This document shows, piece by piece, positions 53,591-59,674 of a stretch of DNA of 59,674 nt. The notes beneath the pieces were generated by a model. That model was not told the DNA's origin. It ran no database searches and saw only the letters and a list, made by a program, of their open reading frames with translations. Source of the stretch: Flavobacteriales bacterium (GTDB taxonomy: Bacteria > Bacteroidota > Bacteroidia > Flavobacteriales_E > Vicingaceae); assembly GCA_020435335.1 (NCBI GenBank), contig JAGQZT010000076.1:1-59674 (forward strand). Reading direction: 5' to 3'. Position numbers and translations under genes: made by a program. How positions within the stretch are numbered: the first letter of the stretch is position 1; every line of letters starts with the position of its first letter.

Positions 53591-56038
53591 TCAGGCCACT
53601 TTTATCGCTCCTTTTACCTTCTGATCGGTGAGTGCCAGATCGATCACTTCCAGCATATTTTTCACATAATGAAAGGTTAATCCTTTCAGGTAATCGGGCT
53701 TGATATCCTCGATGTCTTTCCGGTTGTCTTCAGACAAAATAACCTCTTTGATCTCAGCCCTTTTGGCAGCCAGAATTTTCTCCTTAATTCCACCCACCGG
53801 AAGCACTCTTCCACGAAGCGTAATCTCACCGGTCATGGCCAGTTTGTTCTTTACTTTCTTCTGAGTAAATACCGAAGCCAACGATGTCAGCATGGTGGTC
53901 CCGGCCGAAGGACCGTCTTTCGGTGTAGCTCCTTCGGGCACGTGAATGTGCACGTCCCACTTATCGAATACGCCCGGTTCAAGACCAAGCAAATCCGAAT
54001 GGGATTTCAGGTAAGCCAGGGCAATCACGGCGGATTCTTTCATCACGTCACCCAGATTTCCCGTTAAGGTTAGCTTGCCTTTTCCTTTGCTGATGCTGCT
54101 CTCGATGAAGAGAATGTCTCCGCCCACAGCAGTCCAGGCAAGCCCGGTAACCACTCCGGCCACATCATTCCCCTGGTATTTGTCTTTCGAATGACCCGGG
54201 CCCAAGATCTTCACCAGATCATCTACGCCAGGCTGAGGGGTATCCAGTTCTTCCATGGCAATTTGCTTGGCCTTGTTCCGGACCAGCTTAGCCAGTTTCT
54301 TCTCCAGCAACCGGACACCCGATTCGCGGGTATAATCGGTAATGATCTTTTCAATGACCTTTTTCCCCAGCTTCAGATCGGTGTTCTTCAAGCCGTGGTT
54401 TTTGAGCAATTTAGGCAGCAAATGCCTGTTGGCAATCTCAATTTTCTCTTCCACGGTGTAACCGTTGATCTCAATGATCTCCATCCGGTCGCGCAAAGCC
54501 GGCTGAATGGTAGAGAGGGAGTTCGCCGTAGCAATAAACAACACCTTGGAAAGGTCGTAGTCCACTTCCAGGAAGTTATCGTAAAAATGTTCGTTTTGTT
54601 CGGGATCCAGGACTTCCAGCAGAGCGGAAGACGGATCGCCCTGGAAGCTGTTACCGAGCTTGTCGATCTCATCCAGCACAAACACGGGATTCGAAGAATC
54701 CGCTTTCTTGATGTTCTGGATCACCCGGCCGGGCATGGCTCCGATGTAGGTTTTCCGGTGACCTCTTACTTCGGCTTCATCACGTAAGCCTCCTAACGAC
54801 ATGCGTACATATTTCCTGCCCAAAGCATCCGCTATGGATTTTCCCAGGGAGGTTTTCCCCACACCCGGAGGACCATACAAGCACAAGATCGGCGATTTCA
54901 TGTCGCCTTTCAATTTGAGTACCGCGAGGTACTCCATGATGCGCTCTTTTACTTTCTCTAAACCGAAATGGTCGCGATCCAGGATTCTCTGCGCCCTTTT
55001 CAGGTCAAAATTATCTTTGGTTGTTTCGTTCCAGGGTAATTCTACCAGGGTTTCCAGGTAGTTCAATTGAACGGAATATTCGGCAGCCTGCGGATTGAGC
55101 CGCTGGAATTTGAGCAGTTCTTTATCAAACCGTTTAGCGATGGCTTTAGGCCATTTTTTCTTCTTGGCTTTCTTAACGAACTCTTCCACTTCCTGCTGCT
55201 GCGGATCTCCTCCCAGCTCTTCCTGAATCTGCTTGATTTGCTGATTGAGGAAGTATTCCCGTTGCTGACGATCGAGATCGCTTCTTACCTTGGACTGGAT
55301 GTCATTTTTCAACTCGAGCAACTGGAGTTCGTTCGTGAGGTGTTCCAGCAGGCTGGTAGCCCGCTCGATCAGTTCCGGAGTTTCCAGTAAAGCCTGCTTG
55401 TTTTCCACGTCGGCTTTCATGTTAGACGCAATGAAATTGATGAGGAAAGTCGGGCTTTCAATATTTTTAATCGCAAAAGTCGCTTCGGTCGGAATAGTTG
55501 GTGATTGCTCGATAATCTGGGACGCCAGGTCTTTGATGGAGCTTACCAGCGCATCAAAACTCTTCCCGGCCGGTTTGATCACCTGATCGAAAGCTTCGAT
55601 CTTAGCCTTCAGGTAGGGCTCCTGCTGGGTTACCCGCTTAATCCGAAAACGCTTTTTTCCCTGAATGATCACCGTTGTATTGCCATCGGGCATGCGCAAC
55701 ATTTTAAGGATGTAAGCAATGGTCCCCACCTTGTAAAGATCATGTTCTTCCGGATCCTCAACACTATCGTTCATCTGAGCCACCACCCCGAGGGTTTTGT
55801 TCCCCTTGTGTGCTTCCTTGATCAACTTAATGGATTTATCCCGGCCTACGGTGATCGGTATAACCACCCCCGGAAACAATACCGTGTTTCTAAGCGGCAA
55901 GATGGGCAACTCATCAGGAGTTTCTTCAGCATTGATCTGTTCCTCATCGTCGGACGACAACAACGGAATGAATTCCGCGTCTTCATCCAGCGGATTACCA
56001 ATCAACAAATTATCAAAATCAAAATTATCTTTCATCAC
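53591..56038 (-). CDS. lon: ATP-dependent Lon protease
   Basis: An 815-residue cytosolic AAA+ serine protease. An N-terminal substrate domain (about 40-240, [18 protein letters not shown]) and coiled coil precede the AAA+ module with [15 protein letters not shown] and [11 protein letters not shown]; the protease domain has the catalytic Ser711 in KDGPSAGTT and Lys754 in GGIKEK. It degrades misfolded and regulatory proteins. A second ATG one codon later (56035) is also a possible start. Upstream sequence holds a TGACA/TGTCA inverted repeat overlapping a likely promoter. Confidence 0.97.
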   Translation of the reverse strand: MMKDNFDFDNLLIGNPLDEDAEFIPLLSSDDEEQINAEETPDELPILPLRNTVLFPGVVIPITVGRDKSIKLIKEAHKGNKTLGVVAQMNDSVEDPEEHDLYKVGTIAYILKMLRMPDGNTTVIIQGKKRFRIKRVTQQEPYLKAKIEAFDQVIKPAGKSFDALVSSIKDLASQIIEQSPTIPTEATFAIKNIESPTFLINFIASNMKADVENKQALLETPELIERATSLLEHLTNELQLLELKNDIQSKVRSDLDRQQREYFLNQQIKQIQEELGGDPQQQEVEEFVKKAKKKKWPKAIAKRFDKELLKFQRLNPQAAEYSVQLNYLETLVELPWNETTKDNFDLKRAQRILDRDHFGLEKVKERIMEYLAVLKLKGDMKSPILCLYGPPGVGKTSLGKSIADALGRKYVRMSLGGLRDEAEVRGHRKTYIGAMPGRVIQNIKKADSSNPVFVLDEIDKLGNSFQGDPSSALLEVLDPEQNEHFYDNFLEVDYDLSKVLFIATANSLSTIQPALRDRMEIIEINGYTVEEKIEIANRHLLPKLLKNHGLKNTDLKLGKKVIEKIITDYTRESGVRLLEKKLAKLVRNKAKQIAMEELDTPQPGVDDLVKILGPGHSKDKYQGNDVAGVVTGLAWTAVGGDILFIESSISKGKGKLTLTGNLGDVMKESAVIALAYLKSHSDLLGLEPGVFDKWDVHIHVPEGATPKDGPSAGTTMLTSLASVFTQKKVKNKLAMTGEITLRGRVLPVGGIKEKILAAKRAEIKEVILSEDNRKDIEDIKPDYLKGLTFHYVKNMLEVIDLALTDQKVKGAIKVA

Positions 56039-56062
56039 GTTTATTTAGGTCAATATGACAGG

Positions 56063-56085
56063 TTTTGTCACCAAATATGACAAAA
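56063..56085. promoter_or_regulatory. Inverted repeat, possible operator upstream of lon
   Basis: TTTTGTCA and TGACAAAA are separated by 7 nt, centred 36 nt before the lon ATG. The spacer holds a near-consensus minus-strand -7 box (CATATTTG, 56072-56079). A further TGACA half-site at 56056-56060 pairs with TGTCA at 56066-56070, giving three alternating half-sites. This layout suits repression by a dimeric regulator (inference). Confidence 0.45.
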
Positions 56086-56148
56086 TCCTTCAGTCACCTT
56101 CCTGTTCAATACTTATGCCACAATGGAATAACTGAAATTTTGGCGGAA

Positions 56149-57333
56149 TTATTGGCGAAACTGAGCTGTTTGCTGGTAAATACTCGTTAAAATGGCTCTG
56201 TCTTCGTCTTCCAGATGCATGCCTCGCCGTTCCATAACACGGGCAGCCACGTCGAACATTTTATTCAGATCATAATCCTGGAAACCTGCCGATCCGCCCC
56301 AGCTGAACGAAGGCACATGTTTGGGCGGGAATCCGCTATCGAATACATTGGCGGAAACCCCAACGGTTGTTCCGGTATTGAACATGGTATTGATCCCACA
56401 CTTTGAGTGGTCGCCCATGAGCAATCCGCAAAACTGCAGGCCACTGTTTACCAGTTGGTGTTTTGAGAAATCCCAGATCTTCACTTCACCGTAGTTGTTT
56501 TTCAGGTTCGAGGTATTGGTATCGGCTCCCAGGTTGCACCAGCTGCCGATTACCGAATTTCCGATAAAGCCGTCGTGCCCCTTGTTCGAAAAATCCTGAA
56601 CCACGCAGTTCGTAACCTCCCCTCCGATTTTGGAATGCATTCCGATGGTGGTTGGTCCGTAGAGTTTTGCTCCCATTTTCAGTGCGGCACCTTCACAGAG
56701 TGCCAGTCCGCCGCGAACCAGGGAACCTTCCATTACTTCGGCGTTTTTTCCGATGTAGATGGCTCCCGTTGTAGCGTTGAGCACGGCAGCTTCGACCCGG
56801 GCTCCTGCTTCGAGGAAGATCCGGTTGCCGATTACGGTATTCGTTGAAGAAATCGGTTCTGATTTTCTTCCTTCGGTGAGCAAGTCAAAATCATCCTCGA
56901 TCGCTTGTCCGTTATGGATAAAAAAATCAGTTAGTTTTTTCAATTCGATGCCGATCAGGCTTTCATTGGTATCTTTGATGTAATACGATTGTTCGTTAAA
57001 CTGTTTCCAGGTACACTTTGCTGCAACGAGGCTACCGTTGTAGAATAATGCCTCATCGGCAATCAGGTTACTGATCACAAAGTCGGTTAACCGTTTTCCC
57101 GGCAAAAAACGGCTGTTCACAAACAAGTTAATGTCATCCACCTTTGCGGGATACTTCTTGCTCAGGTAGTCTTCAACCAGGTAACTCACCGAAGGTGTAA
57201 CCCCTTTTTTATCAAAGTAAGCGAGCCATTTTTCTTCAATGGTTAAAATTCCGATTCTTAGTTTAGGCAGCGGCCTGGTATAGGTAAGCGGAAGAAAAGC
57301 AGAACGATTGTCGTTAAAAAAAATGAGGTTCAT
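56149..57333 (-). CDS. GlmU-like sugar nucleotidyltransferase/acyltransferase family protein
   Basis: A 394-residue protein of the alternative bacteroidal GlmU type. The N-terminal half (FNDNRSAFLPLTYTRPLPKLRIG) replaces the usual GlmU pyrophosphorylase P-loop; the C-terminal half is a left-handed beta-helix of hexapeptide repeats (about 165-355) with AVLNATTGAIYIG, GPTTIGMHSKIGG and GTTVGVSANVF. It is thought to make UDP-GlcNAc for peptidoglycan and lipopolysaccharide. A terminator hairpin separates it from L31 on the same strand. Confidence 0.9.
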   Translation of the reverse strand: MNLIFFNDNRSAFLPLTYTRPLPKLRIGILTIEEKWLAYFDKKGVTPSVSYLVEDYLSKKYPAKVDDINLFVNSRFLPGKRLTDFVISNLIADEALFYNGSLVAAKCTWKQFNEQSYYIKDTNESLIGIELKKLTDFFIHNGQAIEDDFDLLTEGRKSEPISSTNTVIGNRIFLEAGARVEAAVLNATTGAIYIGKNAEVMEGSLVRGGLALCEGAALKMGAKLYGPTTIGMHSKIGGEVTNCVVQDFSNKGHDGFIGNSVIGSWCNLGADTNTSNLKNNYGEVKIWDFSKHQLVNSGLQFCGLLMGDHSKCGINTMFNTGTTVGVSANVFDSGFPPKHVPSFSWGGSAGFQDYDLNKMFDVAARVMERRGMHLEDEDRAILTSIYQQTAQFRQ

Positions 57334-57360
57334 GGTTGAGTGCTTTATCTGGACTAAAAT

Positions 57361-57391
57361 AAAAAAGTCCCGACAGAAAGCGGGACTTTTT
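57361..57391 (-). terminator. Strong terminator hairpin after rpmE2
   Basis: An 11-bp stem (AAAAAGTCCCG at 57362-57372 with CGGGACTTTTT at 57381-57391), 8-nt loop, followed on the minus strand by TTTTTTATTTT. It lies 20 nt after the L31 stop and before the GlmU-like gene. Symmetry of the A/T flanks could make it work in both directions. Confidence 0.8.
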
Positions 57392-57410
57392 AATAAATAT
57401 TATGAAATAA

Positions 57411-57668
57411 TTATTTCTTCGTGTGTTTCGCGTAACGGCTTTTGAATTTATCAATTCTACCGGCAGTATCCACCAACTGCATTTTACCGGTGTAAAACGG
57501 ATGCGATTTGTGTGAAATCTCCAATTTGATCAATGGATATTCGTTTCCATCTTCCCACTTAATTGTTTCACTGGAATTAGCTGTTGACTTGCTCATGAAC
57601 GTGTAATCGTTACTCATGTCTTTAAAAACAACTAACCTGTAATTCTCTGGGTGTGTATCTTTTTTCAT
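57411..57668 (-). CDS. rpmE2: Type B 50S ribosomal protein L31
   Basis: An 85-residue L31 without the zinc-binding CxxC cysteines, i.e. the type B (zinc-independent) paralogue. Family markers are [19 protein letters not shown] and [23 protein letters not shown] -7 element TACATTTG lies 37 nt upstream and a strong terminator follows the stop, so it is probably a single-gene unit. Confidence 0.95.
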   Translation of the reverse strand: MKKDTHPENYRLVVFKDMSNDYTFMSKSTANSSETIKWEDGNEYPLIKLEISHKSHPFYTGKMQLVDTAGRIDKFKSRYAKHTKK

Positions 57669-57704
57669 CGTTCTTTAGTTTTCTATATCCTTAAAAAGCG
57701 GACG

Positions 57705-57712
57705 CAAATGTA
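57705..57712 (-). promoter_or_regulatory. Bacteroidota -7 element upstream of rpmE2
   Basis: Minus-strand TACATTTG, a full TAnnTTTG match, ends 36 nt before the ATG at 57668. No TTG is present at the usual -33 spacing. Confidence 0.48.
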
Positions 57713-57813
57713 AACATTTTTAATAAATAAACTAATAGTCTCAAATTTTTCTTTTTTAGGGTCTGATGAATAATCCCTATCTTCGCGCCATATTTTAGAC
57801 TAGAAAGCGAAGC

Positions 57814-59265
57814 ATGAGTACGACTGTTTGCATGTTTGTTTACAACAATTGTACTACTGATGCAAGGGTTCTTAAAGAGGCGGCATCATTAGTTAAAGGT
57901 GGGTATCAGGTACGGATCATTGCCGTTATGGACAATGGTGTTCAGCCTTATGAAGTAAGGGATGGCATCGAAATATTTCGTGTGATTAAAAACCCATTGC
58001 ATTACCGAATCTTCAATGGTGATCTGTTTTTTGACTTGTTCAAACCAAAGCAGAAAGACATCATTAAAAAATTACGTGCCAACTATCTAAAACAAAGTGA
58101 CCAGAGCGGAGCCTCAAAAACCGCTTCAAACAAGAAAAAATCACTCCGAAAGCAGCCTCTGCCTGAATTGTTGGCTTCTTTTAAATCGGACCTGAAAAGC
58201 AACCCTGGTCAACTGATCCTGTATAAGTGGTTATTTTACTTTTTCATTTTTCTGTCGCGTCTGTTTCGCCTGATATTTCTGATGCCTTTGAAAAGCATCT
58301 TTATGGTTGTACACAAACCCCTCTGTTTTTACGATTTTTATAAAAGGAGCCTGATCTTAAATAAGGAAGAACCTTCCGACATCTACCACGGCCATGATCT
58401 GCACACGGTACCGACAGCCTATCGCACAGCCAAGCTAACCAATTCCAAAGTGGTTTATGATGCGCATGAGCTTTACACGGAAATGAGTGGACTAAAACCG
58501 GTAGAACGAAAATTCTACACCCGTTTTGAGCGAAAATATGCCCCTAAGGTGGATGCCCTGATCACGGTTAATGAATCGATTGCCAACGAATTGGTTGAAC
58601 GGTATAAACTAAATCGAAAACCGGATATTATCTACAATTGTCCCGAAGTAAACGACAACATTGTAACCACCAAAAATGATGAGTTACGTGAACGGTTGAA
58701 CCTATCTCCGGAAACCAAAATCGTTTTGTATCAAGGCGGATTCACCATTAATCGCGGTTTATATAAGCTGATACAGGCTGCTCAGTACATTAATGACAAT
58801 GCAAAAGTGGTTTATATGGGATGGGGTAAAATCGAAGATGACCTGAAAGCTGAAGTGGCTAAATACAACCTGCAAGACAAAGTACTGTTCACTCCCGGAG
58901 TTCCTCAAAAAGAACTTTTAAACAATTCAAAGTCTGCCCAGGTAGGAGTAATTCCTTATCAATTTGTGGGATTGAATAATTACTATACCAGTCCGAACAA
59001 ACTCTTCGAATACATCAATGCCAACGTACCAATTGCGGGTAGTGACTTTCCGGAATTAAAACGCGTTATCAACAAGTACACCATCGGCGAAACCTTTGAT
59101 CCGGAAGACCCGAAATCGATAGCTGCTGCGATCAATAAGATACTTGACAATGAGAACTACTACCTCCAGTTAAAGGAAAACACTAAATTTGCAGCGAAAG
59201 ACTTTACTTGGGATAAAGAAGAAGAAAAGCTCTTAGCAATATACGACCGCATCACAAATGGGTAA
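57814..59265 (+). CDS. GT4-family glycosyltransferase
   Basis: A 483-residue GT-B enzyme longer than usual. It starts VCMFVYNNCTTDARVLKEAASL, then has a Lys-rich insert (about 95-120) and a hydrophobic segment at about 133-165 that may anchor it to the membrane. The donor domain carries YDAHELYTEMSG, VLYQGGFTINRGLYKLIQA and YYTSPNKLFEYINANVPI. It overlaps the next gene, an export permease, by 8 nt, marking the start of another glycan operon. A TATCTTCG box lies 28 nt upstream. Confidence 0.88.
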   Translation: MSTTVCMFVYNNCTTDARVLKEAASLVKGGYQVRIIAVMDNGVQPYEVRDGIEIFRVIKNPLHYRIFNGDLFFDLFKPKQKDIIKKLRANYLKQSDQSGASKTASNKKKSLRKQPLPELLASFKSDLKSNPGQLILYKWLFYFFIFLSRLFRLIFLMPLKSIFMVVHKPLCFYDFYKRSLILNKEEPSDIYHGHDLHTVPTAYRTAKLTNSKVVYDAHELYTEMSGLKPVERKFYTRFERKYAPKVDALITVNESIANELVERYKLNRKPDIIYNCPEVNDNIVTTKNDELRERLNLSPETKIVLYQGGFTINRGLYKLIQAAQYINDNAKVVYMGWGKIEDDLKAEVAKYNLQDKVLFTPGVPQKELLNNSKSAQVGVIPYQFVGLNNYYTSPNKLFEYINANVPIAGSDFPELKRVINKYTIGETFDPEDPKSIAAAINKILDNENYYLQLKENTKFAAKDFTWDKEEEKLLAIYDRITNG

Positions 59266-59674
59266 AATCAACGAAGAATTAAAACAGCTTTTCAGCAAAA
59301 AGGATCTGATCAGGTATTTTGTCGGATCCGAGTTGAAAGCGTTGTATAAAAACAAGCTTCTCGGCTTTGCCTGGGCTGTTTTGGATCCGTTGTTTGTTAT
59401 GCTGGTGTATGTGGTGTTGGTTGCCGTAATTTTTAAACGGGGCGGAGAGCAGTTCCCCATTTTGTTATTCAGTTCCTTATTGCCCTGGCGTTGGTTCACA
59501 TACAGTGTAAGCTCATCGGTTAAAACATTCATCTCGAACGCCTCGTTAATTCAAACTGTAAAATTTCCATTAACCATATTCCCTATAAATTCGGTTTTGA
59601 TCGGCTGTTTCAACTATGTGCTGGGGGTTTTGGTTCTCTTACCGATGCTGTTCGTTTTCCATGCCAACATATCG
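59258..59674 (+). CDS. ABC-2 polysaccharide export permease, N-terminal part
   Basis: Partial gene cut by the right edge; 139 codons visible from ATG 59258. The start (KKDLIRYFVGSELKALYKNK, then LLGFAWAVLDPLFVMLVYVVL) and following helices are those of Wzm-type permeases. It is a second, distinct exporter from the one at 4293-5138. The upstream glycosyltransferase overlaps it by 8 nt; the partner ATPase is expected beyond the window. Confidence 0.85.
   Translation, partial: MGKINEELKQLFSKKDLIRYFVGSELKALYKNKLLGFAWAVLDPLFVMLVYVVLVAVIFKRGGEQFPILLFSSLLPWRWFTYSVSSSVKTFISNASLIQTVKFPLTIFPINSVLIGCFNYVLGVLVLLPMLFVFHANIS

Noticed and set aside
54191..54787. A 198-codon plus-strand open frame opposite lon
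   Set aside because: It is antisense to the lon AAA+ region, has no recognisable domain and reflects codon bias of the real gene.
1..59674. tRNA, rRNA, CRISPR arrays, insertion sequences or integrases
   Set aside because: No cloverleaf-like sequence, repeat-spacer arrays, transposase motifs or long terminal inverted repeats were seen on reading the window; genes are nearly contiguous.

Overview
The window is 59.7 kb from a Bacteroidota chromosome, most likely from the Flavobacteriales or a close relative, although a finer placement is not possible from the sequence alone. Supporting markers are a type IX secretion type-B C-terminal domain, the alternative bacteroidal GlmU-like enzyme, type B ribosomal protein L31, a MuiA/DUF4139 protein, a DUF4783 protein, a PorE-like TPR plus beta-propeller protein, and repeated TAnnTTTG promoter elements 12 to 30 nt upstream of starts. 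Coding density is very high. No gap exceeds 150 bases, and I saw no tRNA, rRNA, CRISPR or insertion sequence.

Region 1 (1 to 7522, minus strand) runs wzc, wzm, wzt, sulfotransferase, DegT aminotransferase, WbqC-like protein and an adenylating enzyme cut by the window edge. It combines export control, ABC export and amino-sugar modification. Region 2 (7625 to 21791, mainly plus strand) begins with a short exosortase and its small membrane partner. It continues with an FkbM methyltransferase, a sulfotransferase on the opposite strand, an N-acetyl-sugar amidotransferase, four GT-B glycosyltransferases, a Wzy-like membrane protein, a GNAT acetyltransferase, a NodU-type carbamoyltransferase, an OafA-type acyltransferase and a GT2 enzyme. 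Together regions 1 and 2 look like one large exopolysaccharide locus whose product is methylated, amidinated, acetylated, carbamoylated and sulfated. GDP-L-fucose supply (gmd, fcl; 21841 to 23854) follows directly.

Region 3 (23894 to 35849) is mostly housekeeping and envelope genes: rlmH, DUF4783, nadC, yihY, a chalcone-isomerase-like protein, a GIN-domain lipoprotein with a PagL-like deacylase, mazG, a glycosyltransferase, a PorE-like protein, a MuiA-like protein and an atypical Nramp-like transporter. Region 4 (35846 to 48744) is a second polysaccharide block. It holds a heparinase II/III-like protein without a signal peptide, a YfhO-family membrane protein, a glutamine-dependent asparagine synthase, a complete hisF/amidotransferase/hisH set, a glycosyltransferase, and a sulfotransferase, WalW-like deacetylase, sulfotransferase run. 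The latter resembles the deacetylation plus N-sulfation logic of heparan sulfate N-deacetylase/N-sulfotransferase and is the most interesting hypothesis in the window.

Region 5 (48812 to the end) has a secreted seven-repeat beta-propeller protein, an M42 peptidase, dnaN, lon, a GlmU-like enzyme and L31. A third glycan segment then opens with a GT4 enzyme and the first part of a second ABC-2 polysaccharide export permease, which runs off the window.
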